Shown: positions 29,642-37,740 of the stretch, piece after piece
How positions within the stretch are numbered: position 1 is the first letter of the stretch
How the letters are laid out: the number at the start of each line of letters is the position of its first letter
Virus record (IMG/VR): IMGVR_UViG_3300025466_001268
Span: 1-41,246 of that record
DNA length: 41,246 nucleotides
Source of the DNA: a virus
Reading direction: 5' to 3' (one strand)
Made by a program: the position numbers and the translations under genes
Notes under the pieces: generated by a model
The model's input: only the letters and a program-made list of their open reading frames with translations
What the model was told of the DNA's origin: nothing
Database searches by the model: none

Positions 29642-30834
29642 TAATATTTGCTTTCATGTGTGTGTTTACGATAGTCAGTACTCATGCGACGCCATGATTC
29701 GCCGTTACCTTCTAATATATCTACAATACGATCAATGGTACCATCTGTCCAGTCACTAATCTTACCTTGATTCTTGTGCGGATATCCTAATGCTAAACTT
29801 AACTTGTCAATAGCATCGTCTAAACTCCAAGGAACGTATAACCTTGTTGCGTCATTTGCAAAAGTTTCAGGGAAGCTACGATAAGCAGGATATAAAACAT
29901 TCGATCCAAGCGTATCTGCTTCTGATACGGTATTTGAAACCCAGTCTTGTAAAGCGCAATTAAACAATACCCTAGTGTCATTAAGCAAATTATAGTAATC
30001 ATTTTTTTCCAAGTCCTCATAGACTGTAAGTAATCCACGTGCTTGTAAATCTCTAGTACGGTTCATGTAGCTATCGTTATTGCTTTTTAATTTTGCACCA
30101 CTAAAGATACAGAACTCAGTGGTCGAATGTGGAGTACGACGATGCCATTCTTCAATCAAGTCCATGTAAAAATCAGGTTGTTTTTCTTGGTCCCAACGTG
30201 CAGCAAATCCAACACGCATTGGTCGATCATGAAAATGTTTAAGTTCGCCCGGTACACGACCACGAACTTCTTCTTTGCCAAATGCCAGCCCAGAAATATT
30301 ATAAATGTTTCCTTCCCACCCAGCAACCTTCATATGCATGGCCATTTCTTCATTGCTGGCTAGAATAATATCCGCAAAACTATCCACCATTTTTTCGTAA
30401 AGGCCCATCCACTTCTGCATACCCCACACGTGTACAAAATCGTCAGGATCAATGGATTGAGCAAGACAACGTACAGCAATACGGGGACGGTGAGCAGGAT
30501 CGATTTGATCCATAATATAAGGTAAGCTCTCGATACCTGGTTGAAACATGTCTTCAAAGTAGATAACATCTTCATTTGTAACTTCTCCTTGCTTCATCTT
30601 TTTAACAAGATTCATTAGTTGGCTCATACCAAAGTAAGTACGACCATGTGCGTCTAACACTTGTCCAGTTACAATAGCTTGGTCATTACTTAATGTTTCG
30701 CCTTCTACGATTTCGTAGTCGATACCACGACGTTCAAAGACTGCACGGTTCCACTCCTGTAGTTGTAGAGTGTAACGAGCTTTATAGGGCTCTAAGCCCA
30801 TGTACCATAATTTACGCATTTTATATAATTTCAT
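29641..30834 (-). CDS. GT-B glycosyltransferase
   Basis: The C-terminal half looks like a GT4-type donor-binding domain: MRVGFAARWDQEKQPDFYMDLI corresponds to the start of the second Rossmann domain. LLNDTRVLFNCALQDWVSNTVSEADTLG provides the Glu-containing donor loop (EADTLG). The N-terminal half has a WGMQKWMGLYEKM segment and no membrane helix. It would move the sugar made by the upstream enzymes onto an acceptor: a surface glycan, a virion protein or modified DNA. It is the first gene of its unit, after a long hairpin at 30878-30921. Confidence 0.82.
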   Translation of the reverse strand: MKLYKMRKLWYMGLEPYKARYTLQLQEWNRAVFERRGIDYEIVEGETLSNDQAIVTGQVLDAHGRTYFGMSQLMNLVKKMKQGEVTNEDVIYFEDMFQPGIESLPYIMDQIDPAHRPRIAVRCLAQSIDPDDFVHVWGMQKWMGLYEKMVDSFADIILASNEEMAMHMKVAGWEGNIYNISGLAFGKEEVRGRVPGELKHFHDRPMRVGFAARWDQEKQPDFYMDLIEEWHRRTPHSTTEFCIFSGAKLKSNNDSYMNRTRDLQARGLLTVYEDLEKNDYYNLLNDTRVLFNCALQDWVSNTVSEADTLGSNVLYPAYRSFPETFANDATRLYVPWSLDDAIDKLSLALGYPHKNQGKISDWTDGTIDRIVDILEGNGESWRRMSTDYRKHTHESKY

Positions 30835-30877
30835 TCTTTAATAATATGGAAAAAACTATCAAATGGAATACGATAGA

Positions 30878-30921
30878 CAGAAAATCTAATAGCCTCTGTT
30901 AACGTGCTAAAAGATTTTCTG
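30878..30921 (-). repeat. long imperfect hairpin between genes
   Basis: The 10-bp arms CAGAAAATCT and AGATTTTCTG (30878-30887, 30912-30921) enclose an AA/AA internal mismatch, then a 4-bp inner stem (TAGC/GCTA) and a 12-nt loop containing the palindrome GTTAAC. It fills the 123-nt gap between two genes. There is no T-run directly after it on the minus strand, so it is not a typical terminator. It might be an RNA processing site, a leader structure or a protein-binding site. Confidence 0.6.
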
Positions 30922-30957
30922 GCTCTAGTCTGTCCTAGATAGTAGCTAACTGTGTAA

Positions 30958-31218
30958 TTAGTCACGCGGTTTCCAATTTGTATCACGTGGGCGGAAGTCT
31001 TTGCGCTCACGCTTAGGAGTACGCCATTGATCCCACGGCTCGCGACCTTTAGTCATTTTAACGTATTCGCCGTAGGGTGTGCGCTCGTTATACAAGTGCT
31101 TCTCATCGTAGGGGTAACCAAAGTCTCGACAAAAACGCTCATAGCGTTCTAAATCTTCAAAGATGGTTACTACTTCGGGTTTGAAACGAAGATACTTCTT
31201 TAGCCATTCTTGGGCCAT
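30958..31218 (-). CDS. conserved T4-like phage hypothetical (86 aa)
   Basis: The ATG at 31218 (MAQEWLKKYLRF) has AAGGAG 7 nt upstream, so the longer frame to 31281 is rejected. The product is highly charged, with IFEDLERYERFCRDFGYPYD and a C-terminus rich in Arg, Lys and Trp (WDQWRTPKRERKDFRPRD). The pattern is familiar from T4-like phages. A nucleic-acid-binding role is possible but not shown. Confidence 0.75.
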   Translation of the reverse strand: MAQEWLKKYLRFKPEVVTIFEDLERYERFCRDFGYPYDEKHLYNERTPYGEYVKMTKGREPWDQWRTPKRERKDFRPRDTNWKPRD

Positions 31219-31229
31219 TTTAATACTCC

Positions 31230-31694
31230 TTAAATTACGATTGAAAGATTTGGACGGGTGAGGTTGTAAGTAATTGAGCATCCGTTTTCACCGTCCTCGG
31301 ATACTTCAATAGTAATTGCACGTCCTGGATAGCGACCTGCAATTTGTAAATACAAGTCATCTGCAATCATTTCGCAAGACTTGTAGTTAAGTTCTAAAAC
31401 TCGATTTTCATTAAAGGGACCGGTCCCAGAGTAAAGGTTCTCAAGCCAGCGTTTGAACTGGATGAACTCGATGTCCCTGTCGTTATGGAAGACATCGATT
31501 GACACCCTGAAATGAAAGATATGACGATGAGGGCTAGCAAGGAACGAAACATTATATTCATCGTTAGTATTTAACTGTGGATCAGTAGCGGCTGCTGGAT
31601 AGCAGTGGATGCCTTCTCGTTGAAAAGTAACCCAAATTTGACGTTGTGCTGCATCTTTAACTCTTTCGATTGTTTCACGTTGCTCTTGATTCAT
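31230..31694 (-). CDS. T-fold protein resembling 6-carboxytetrahydropterin synthase
   Basis: The order of blocks follows the QueD/PTPS tunnelling fold: a strand with His56-x-His58 (SPHRHIFHFRVSIDVF), IEFIQFKRWLENL in place of the lid helix, a helix starting SCEMIADDLYLQI with Glu108, and a final IEVSEDGENG strand with Glu. The catalytic Cys-x3-His of true QueD is absent. It could be a diverged pterin-binding enzyme or a structural relative. I recall related unnamed proteins in T4-like phages. Confidence 0.7.
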   Translation of the reverse strand: MNQEQRETIERVKDAAQRQIWVTFQREGIHCYPAAATDPQLNTNDEYNVSFLASPHRHIFHFRVSIDVFHNDRDIEFIQFKRWLENLYSGTGPFNENRVLELNYKSCEMIADDLYLQIAGRYPGRAITIEVSEDGENGCSITYNLTRPNLSIVI

Positions 31695-31695
31695 T

Positions 31696-32040
31696 TTATG
31701 CCTTGAGTTTGTTTAGTGTAATAATTTTGCCTAGTTCTCGATCAAAGTCGGCGCCGTCGGGAATGATATGCAAGTCACCGTTACTGTAATCACTTTGGCT
31801 TACCTGTACAATAGTCCCGCCATTGGCTGGAGTAATTTTTACAGTAATTGTTCCGTTACTGTTAATTGGTGTAGAACTATACCCACCAGACACGCCATTT
31901 GGGTTGATAGTTAACGTACCTGGATTTAAGTATGTACTCATTAAATTATATTCCTGTGGTTTATCTTTTTGTATTGTAATTCTACCTGCCGCTAACCAGT
32001 TTAGTATGCTGATGCGGAAGTTGCGAAACCATAATTTCAT
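31696..32040 (-). CDS. GGxIVQV-family phage protein, copy 3
   Basis: Third member of the family at 11892-12320 and 19903-20175. It has an amphipathic start (LWFRNFRISILNWLAAG) nearly matching copy 1, a Gly/Asn/Ser/Thr-rich middle, GGTIVQVSQSDYSNG, and the ending LHIIPDGADFDRELGKIITLNKLKA. It overlaps its upstream neighbour by 4 nt. Function unknown; the repeated N-terminal helix suggests shared localisation or assembly. Confidence 0.77.
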   Translation of the reverse strand: MKLWFRNFRISILNWLAAGRITIQKDKPQEYNLMSTYLNPGTLTINPNGVSGGYSSTPINSNGTITVKITPANGGTIVQVSQSDYSNGDLHIIPDGADFDRELGKIITLNKLKA

Positions 32041-32549
32041 TTAATTACTTCGTCTTTAGTATATTTAGACCAATCGGTAAACACCCGACGATCTTTTAAA
32101 TCATGTAAGCTATGACACCAAACTCCGGGATTGGTTGCAGCAAAGTCTTTGTCATCGAGCTTAATTGTAGCATTATATCCTAATAGTTGTAAATAGGGCA
32201 GTTTCACCGAAATCATTGGAATGAAGTTGTTAAACTCAGTTAACCGACTTTGTGTTACAAATTCTACCATAGCCACATCAAAATCTAATGTAGATAACCA
32301 ACCATGCTCTAAACAATCTACAATCATCATTTCCCAATCTTGCCATTCGTCGGCATCTATTTTACCTTGTGGGAAACTTTGATTAGCACCAAAGTAAATA
32401 TGACTGCAATTATTATTCATTGCTTCTTGTAGAATAATTTGGCTATCCTGTATTCCAACTACAAATAGAGTTTTATGCCCAAATGCCGGACTGTGTTCTA
32501 CTTCTGTGCCAATAAAGAAATCTACTTGTTCGTGTCCTGCTCGCTTCAT
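32037..32549 (-). CDS. conserved T4-like phage hypothetical (170 aa)
   Basis: An alpha/beta protein with FFIGTEVEHSPAFGHKTLFVVG, CSHIYFGANQSF, a LSTLDFDVAMVEFV strand and a C-terminal LDDKDFAATNPGVWCHSLHDL block. I recall these blocks as conserved in T4-like marine phages, without known function. Repeated strand-helix units suggest a Rossmann-like or barrel core. It overlaps the DUF465-like gene by 4 nt. Confidence 0.78.
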   Translation of the reverse strand: MKRAGHEQVDFFIGTEVEHSPAFGHKTLFVVGIQDSQIILQEAMNNNCSHIYFGANQSFPQGKIDADEWQDWEMMIVDCLEHGWLSTLDFDVAMVEFVTQSRLTEFNNFIPMISVKLPYLQLLGYNATIKLDDKDFAATNPGVWCHSLHDLKDRRVFTDWSKYTKDEVIK

Positions 32550-32728
32550 TTATGCTCTTTCGTGTGTTCTGTTAGTTTAACAATTTCGTCCCGCAAATGC
32601 AACCTCTGTTTCTTCAAAACCTCTAAGGTTACATCTTCAAATACACCAGTTGATTCCATACCATCGATTCGTTTGTCCAAAACGCGATGTAATTCTTCTA
32701 AATGGGCAATACGGTTAGTCCAAGTCAT
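32546..32728 (-). CDS. DUF465-like coiled-coil protein (60 aa)
   Basis: This 60-residue protein is a helical hairpin with HRVLDKRIDGMES and TLEVLKKQRLHLRDEIVKL, the pattern of DUF465 (YdcH-like) small bacterial proteins. DUF465 proteins have no settled function. It is linked to its neighbours by ATGA and TAATG overlaps, so it is translated with the radical SAM gene upstream. Confidence 0.75.
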   Translation of the reverse strand: MTWTNRIAHLEELHRVLDKRIDGMESTGVFEDVTLEVLKKQRLHLRDEIVKLTEHTKEHK

Positions 32729-33864
32729 TATATCTCCGTTATAAAAGTTTGGTTGAAGTTTTGGTTTCTAATACTATCTAGCATACTAGTAAACTCATTA
32801 AATTTCTTTACAAGTCCTGCATGTTCTGGTGCTGATACCAAAGTAGATTGTAAATTTTTTAAATTGTCTAACTCACGTTCGGGATTATTAGCAATATCTT
32901 TTAATATATCAATTGATCTTTGTAGTTCTACTAGTGCTTGGTGCCTACGCATGCCAGACAATGCTTGTGGATGTAAATGCCTAGGATATGTAACTGTATG
33001 AAACATAATTTCCAATGGTTGTCTATTGTACGTATCCTTAAGATCGATAAACCAAGATACAAGTTTAGATAATGTTAATATACTGTAAGCACTAATAGTT
33101 GTATTAATAGCAACACTATGATCTAATCCGAGGATATCGTTTACATTCTTTTCTATTGTCGCCCATTTAGAACCGTAGCGTATATACTCAGCCGCATCTT
33201 CTATAGCGTCAATGCTTAAGGTCCAGTGTACATCATCAAACTGACTAATTAACATTAGCATCTTAGGATTAACAGTAGATACATTAGTTGTAATAATTAA
33301 CTGTACATTAGTGCGCCCTGCATCAATTAACTCTTGTAAAATACGTAAGTTTTCTTTGATTAACAATGGTTCGCCACCAGTTAAGTTAAGACGTTTTAGT
33401 GTTGGGTAGTATTCTTTAATCTCATTGGATATATTACTACGATCTAATTTAATAAATTGTGTACTGTAGAATTTTTTAAGTTCTGGATGTTCATCGACTT
33501 CTTTATCAATGCTAGTACTAAAGTTTGGTTCGCAAGTACGGCAAGCAAAGTTACATAGATTATCGTAACGTAGATCTAAGTATTCTATAGCGTGTGGAAC
33601 TGTTTCAGCAGTATACTTAGGCCAATCACGTAGTGCATCAGTGCGTGTGCTAGTTAAATTGTTAGCTTCGTTTTTTACACAAGCTTCGCAACTCTTAGGT
33701 GCAGAACCTGATAAAATAGTTTCTTTAATAGTTTGGAGGAATTCGCTACGTTCAAACTCTGCAGAAGTAACTGCTAGTTGTTCTGTGCTTGAGCAACATA
33801 CTTTAATTCCGCTTGGTTGTATAAATTGATGTATCCATGGTAGTGGACAGAAAAAATCAGACAT
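32728..33864 (-). CDS. twitch-domain radical SAM protein
   Basis: An N-terminal CPLPWIHQFIQPSGIKVCC segment with Cys residues is typical of the twitch-containing radical SAM group. SCEACVKNE gives further cluster-type Cys. CNFACRTC provides the CxxxCxxC for the SAM cluster, and LTGGEPLL the GGEP motif. The 378-residue length fits. Such proteins occur in phages near glycan or modification genes, with unknown substrates. It overlaps the TGT-like gene by 8 nt, raising the possibility that it modifies the inserted base. Confidence 0.87.
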   Translation of the reverse strand: MSDFFCPLPWIHQFIQPSGIKVCCSSTEQLAVTSAEFERSEFLQTIKETILSGSAPKSCEACVKNEANNLTSTRTDALRDWPKYTAETVPHAIEYLDLRYDNLCNFACRTCEPNFSTSIDKEVDEHPELKKFYSTQFIKLDRSNISNEIKEYYPTLKRLNLTGGEPLLIKENLRILQELIDAGRTNVQLIITTNVSTVNPKMLMLISQFDDVHWTLSIDAIEDAAEYIRYGSKWATIEKNVNDILGLDHSVAINTTISAYSILTLSKLVSWFIDLKDTYNRQPLEIMFHTVTYPRHLHPQALSGMRRHQALVELQRSIDILKDIANNPERELDNLKNLQSTLVSAPEHAGLVKKFNEFTSMLDSIRNQNFNQTFITEI

Positions 33865-35404
33865 TGCCTTCTAACGCATCCAATTTAGATTCGTCAAATT
33901 CTAGTTCGGGATCAACAACATCGTCCTGCCCGCCCTCTACTTCAAACAACATATCAAACATAGCATTGCCGTTGATAGCTTTCTTGCCTTTAAATCCACG
34001 TGTACCGATAATCTCAGTCCAGTATGTACTGTAACTGTCAATTAAGTCCAGGGCTTTTTGCTTGTCCGTTTCGGCAAAGATTTGTTCTACTAAGTGTTCA
34101 AAGTATTCACCGCCTGGCCCACTACTACGCATCATTGCAGGATGAGCACCAGCATCAAAGCGACGGTTAGCTTCTTGTACAGCAGTCAAGTGCATCCATA
34201 CATTATGACCCATTAAGAGTGCATAGCTAAATGAATCCCAAGATGTTTTACCTTCTTTACCATTCTTGTTTAAGTCTCCTGGCTTGTAGATACATACATC
34301 CTTCATCTTCATCATATTGGATATAGGGCTATCTTCCCAACGTGGGTAAATGCCATCAGCAACTACTCCGTCGGACCACTTTCGTGTGTCTGTTGCGTAT
34401 TTTTTGTCATCTGCGCTAGGCGCCATGCGGTATGACCATTTACCGTTGTCAGGAAATACGTTCTCGAAGTAGACTTGGCCGTTGGCAGTTGCCAAAAACG
34501 GACTAGCGCAATCAAAGCTAATAGTGAAACTAGGATTGACATATTTTCTAATGTTCCTTTGTATAACGGTGAGCAAGACTGCCCACTCTAGTTTACTTGT
34601 ACCCAAGAAGTGCATCCAATCATGCCGACCTTCTTGTAGCAAGTTATCGTGACGTAGAGTCACTAATCGTTTAAGGATTAAGTGTACGTCACACATGTTC
34701 TGGCCTCCCATAGCCCAACCATTGAAGTGTGTATCTGGATACTTAACAGGATCACAGTAGTCCTTCATAGTTTCGTACCAACGATCTGCGTCGGGGTGAT
34801 TAGCACCTTGTAATACGTTAAGGATCTTAACCCCGCCATTGGCAACACCCTTGCGATGTTTCATGAAGTATTCGTTATTGAACTTTGTAGCATCTACGGC
34901 TTCTTCTAAAGTTTTAATACCACACTTAGCACTAGCGTTCTTATCATGAATGACCCAGGTCGGAATATCAAGGGTCATACCATAATCAGCAATACCATCT
35001 AACCAAGCCAAAACTTGTTCACGTTTCTTCTGGGCTTTAGGGCATCCTGATCCAGCCTTCCAATCTCCTTCCCATAATCCTTTAGCAATCTGGAATCCAC
35101 CAGAGTCGCCTAGCATTAGTGTGTTGGGATCTCGATTGCGTACCATATCCTCTGACCAGTCTTGCTTGTTAAGGTCGAGGTTTGCGTGGCCACCGGAGTA
35201 AAGCGACCACTTATAAGGAAACAAACCCTTCTGGTCATTTAACCAGTTCATTTGTTCCATATCTGTTAAACCCTGCGGAAAACGTGCAGGGTCTACATAT
35301 TCTTCGTTACGTTGCTTACCTACAAAGGTAGCATAGAAACCACTGATAGCCGGAAGGAACACAGCATAGTCGTTTTGTTTAGCGGTTAGGTTATCTTGCG
35401 TCAT
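33857..35404 (-). CDS. dpdA: DpdA/TGT-like 7-deazaguanine transglycosylase
   Basis: The (beta/alpha)8 tRNA-guanine transglycosylase family is recognised by LGDSGGFQ with Asp100 and by SFDCASP with Asp298, the positions of the two catalytic aspartates. MHFLGTSKLEW lies before the second. The CxCxxC zinc site of bacterial tRNA enzymes is not visible, and the protein is long (515 residues). In phages with FolE/QueD/QueE, such proteins (DpdA) exchange guanine for a deazaguanine in DNA. That function is inferred from motifs plus context. The ATG at 35404 overlaps the sulfotransferase gene by 14 nt; no ribosome site is clear. Confidence 0.82.
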   Translation of the reverse strand: MTQDNLTAKQNDYAVFLPAISGFYATFVGKQRNEEYVDPARFPQGLTDMEQMNWLNDQKGLFPYKWSLYSGGHANLDLNKQDWSEDMVRNRDPNTLMLGDSGGFQIAKGLWEGDWKAGSGCPKAQKKREQVLAWLDGIADYGMTLDIPTWVIHDKNASAKCGIKTLEEAVDATKFNNEYFMKHRKGVANGGVKILNVLQGANHPDADRWYETMKDYCDPVKYPDTHFNGWAMGGQNMCDVHLILKRLVTLRHDNLLQEGRHDWMHFLGTSKLEWAVLLTVIQRNIRKYVNPSFTISFDCASPFLATANGQVYFENVFPDNGKWSYRMAPSADDKKYATDTRKWSDGVVADGIYPRWEDSPISNMMKMKDVCIYKPGDLNKNGKEGKTSWDSFSYALLMGHNVWMHLTAVQEANRRFDAGAHPAMMRSSGPGGEYFEHLVEQIFAETDKQKALDLIDSYSTYWTEIIGTRGFKGKKAINGNAMFDMLFEVEGGQDDVVDPELEFDESKLDALEGNV

Positions 35405-36020
35405 TGTAGAATTGTACACTATCTAATAGGTTAAAGTCATTTATATATCGCTCGCTTATACGTTCTACTAGCTCAGGTCTGTTAACAAGTCTGTTACGAA
35501 TAAATTTTGATATTTGTTGTTGATCGTAATGATTTTCTGATTTGTTATCAAATACATCGTTAACTACAATATCCTTACCTAGATACTGTGAGATATGGTT
35601 GACAGTATCTCTGCTTAGTTGGAAGTATGTAGTCTGCATTAGTATAGGCAATTGATCAACAAACTCTGCTTGCGGTGTAGTATGATCATCAAATACTAGA
35701 TTGTCAAATATAAGTCTTTCTGCTAACGAATTAAAATCTTTAACAAAATGATCACTGCCGTATGCATCACCTAGGATCCAACTAGTTGCGTAAGTAGCAA
35801 AGCCACTAATCCAACGTTCTACAGGATCACGTAATACAACAATAGCTTGCTTAATCAAATGACTACTATCCCCGATACAATGATGTTCCCACCCATTGTC
35901 TAGTAATACATTACTTAAAAATGTACTACCGTTCTTAGGTATATTTAGATAAAATACACCCTCGGGAGATAAAAAACCTCCACCGGGTGCATATCCGCGA
36001 GCTTCTAGTCCTTCGAGCAT
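35391..36020 (-). CDS. PAPS-dependent sulfotransferase-like protein
   Basis: FYLNIPKNGSTFLSNVL (residues 23-39) matches the 5'-phosphosulfate loop and IVVLRDPVERWISGF (60-74) the 3'-phosphate loop of carbohydrate sulfotransferases. The rest is helical, and 209 residues is near the lower limit for the family. It would move a sulfo group from PAPS to a hydroxyl or amine, probably on a sugar. It lies between the sliding clamp and the TGT-like gene, coupled by TAATG on one side. No PAPS synthesis genes are in the window. Confidence 0.82.
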   Translation of the reverse strand: MLEGLEARGYAPGGGFLSPEGVFYLNIPKNGSTFLSNVLLDNGWEHHCIGDSSHLIKQAIVVLRDPVERWISGFATYATSWILGDAYGSDHFVKDFNSLAERLIFDNLVFDDHTTPQAEFVDQLPILMQTTYFQLSRDTVNHISQYLGKDIVVNDVFDNKSENHYDQQQISKFIRNRLVNRPELVERISERYINDFNLLDSVQFYNDAR

Positions 36021-36754
36021 TACTTAGTTTGTGCTGGCAACATATAGTGATAAACAGCAAGACCCGAATCAACTGTAATTTCAGCAACACCATCATCCGA
36101 AATCTTAAATGTCTTATCACCTGGTAATCCTAAAATACTGTTTACTACGCTAACTGGCCAGTTTAACTGTTTAGACAAATTACCATCTGTTGTAGCAAAT
36201 GTAAACGAACCTGCATGACTACTTGCTTCACCAAAGAAAAACTTTAGTTCACCGTTTTCTGTTTTACTACTAAATGTGGTAGCATCAGAGTGTGCCATTG
36301 CTTGGAACTTTAACTTCTGAATGCTTAGTGCAGTAGGAGTAACTTCTACGTTCCACTTAACTGGCTTCATCTTAACGTTCTTTAATTGATCATTAATAAC
36401 AGCAGTTGACATAAAGCGATATGCGTTTTTAAAATCGCCGCCTTTATTTTCAAAGTTAATACTAGCAGGTACATCGTTGCCTTCTGGATCTTTTTGTGTA
36501 GCAACAGTAATCTTAGCATCTTCTTTGTATTCTGGAATGTTAAGAATTGTGTTTAAACGATCCAAGTTAGGCATACCAAATACGCCAACAAAATCAGCGA
36601 TAGGTGCCTTAAAGTCTGCGTTTAATACAACCGTTTTAGTTGCTTGGTCGAAAGCATTAATTTGTGTGCCTTCTTTAGTACCAGTAACTTTAATCATTGA
36701 AATAACGCCTAGGCCATAAGTGTGTTGTACAATATCTTTTAAGTGATCAAACAT
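36020..36754 (-). CDS. 45: DNA polymerase sliding clamp (T4 gp45-like)
   Basis: The 244-residue protein corresponds in length and layout to T4 gp45 (228 residues), the trimeric ring that holds the polymerase on DNA and, in T4, also activates late transcription. Family-like features include the FKAPIADFVGVFGMPNLDRLNTIL segment in the first domain and AHSDATTFSS and AVYHYMLPA strands in the second. No enzymatic motif is expected. The leader GGAGAATAAAAATG resembles those of folE and the polymerase. It stands close to the polymerase gene, as replication genes do in T4-like phages. Confidence 0.87.
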   Translation of the reverse strand: MFDHLKDIVQHTYGLGVISMIKVTGTKEGTQINAFDQATKTVVLNADFKAPIADFVGVFGMPNLDRLNTILNIPEYKEDAKITVATQKDPEGNDVPASINFENKGGDFKNAYRFMSTAVINDQLKNVKMKPVKWNVEVTPTALSIQKLKFQAMAHSDATTFSSKTENGELKFFFGEASSHAGSFTFATTDGNLSKQLNWPVSVVNSILGLPGDKTFKISDDGVAEITVDSGLAVYHYMLPAQTK

Positions 36755-36801
36755 TTTTATTCTCCGTAATAGTAGTAGTGTATAGATTTATTTAGAAAAA
36801 G

Positions 36802-37740
36802 TCAAACATTAATAGGTTTTATTTCGCCTAACGCTTGATGAGCTTTAACCGTATGTAATTCACCTGGCCGTTTAATTTCTAGCCAGCTGATATTAGTTTC
36901 GTAATCGAACGTGCTTGCGATATCGAATCCTAAACTTTCGCACAATGGCAACAACATCGATTTTGGCATGTAACTTTGACTAAAGTTTTCTGCCATACCT
37001 GCACCAGTTGGTGTATCGCCATCATTAAAACTGAACATAAAAGTACCCCCTGGTCTAAGTACTGTATATATTTGTTTTAAATATTGTTTCATTGTATCAA
37101 TACTTACATAGTTAAAATACCCCCAACTAAACACAAAGGCCATTTGTCCCTGTGGCAACTTTGACAAATCGTGGTCAACTAAATGGTATTGGCGCAATCT
37201 GCGTCGGTATTCTGGTGTAAACTTGTGCGCGGTACTATCAATAAATTCTTGATGTCTGTCCATAATATACAATGGATCTGCTGCTACTAAGAACTGTGTC
37301 CATTCGCCGTCACGGCAACCAATTTCTAGTGCAGGATAACGCCAGCTTGTATGTAATAAGATACGTTGTTTAACAACATCCTCAACATCTTCGCTTAGTA
37401 TAATACGTCTATTGTTGCGTATATGATCGACATCTCCATAACGTTCTTCAAGTTCGTAGTTGTTAGCAAATAGCTTATGTGTGAGCTCGCCTATTTGATC
37501 GTTTACTTTTTGTAAATACTCGTGTGTTTCCTCTAACGGCTGAATGGCTTTCCCGATTAGTTCATCGTAGTACTTAACCAGGTTTTCAACATATACTGCA
37601 TGTTCAAAGTCCATCGATGACACTTGAAACTTAATACTAGCAATACGATCACGCAGTTTTAATAATTCATCAACTACTGCTCCTGTTTCTACAGCCTGTG
37701 CTAATCTGTGTTTGAAGGTTACTAAGTTATGTAGAGCCAT
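36802..37740 (-). CDS. SAM-dependent methyltransferase with N-terminal coiled coil
   Basis: Residues 1-125 are a long charged helical region. It is followed by a class I methyltransferase domain: motif I ALEIGCRDGEW, a VFSWGYFNYV strand, and the YTVLRPGGTFMFSFND block that marks post-motif III. No DNA-methylase NPPY/SPPY is present, so a sugar, small-molecule or protein substrate is likelier. It lies between the clamp and polymerase genes, two bases from the polymerase stop. Confidence 0.83.
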   Translation of the reverse strand: MALHNLVTFKHRLAQAVETGAVVDELLKLRDRIASIKFQVSSMDFEHAVYVENLVKYYDELIGKAIQPLEETHEYLQKVNDQIGELTHKLFANNYELEERYGDVDHIRNNRRIILSEDVEDVVKQRILLHTSWRYPALEIGCRDGEWTQFLVAADPLYIMDRHQEFIDSTAHKFTPEYRRRLRQYHLVDHDLSKLPQGQMAFVFSWGYFNYVSIDTMKQYLKQIYTVLRPGGTFMFSFNDGDTPTGAGMAENFSQSYMPKSMLLPLCESLGFDIASTFDYETNISWLEIKRPGELHTVKAHQALGEIKPINV

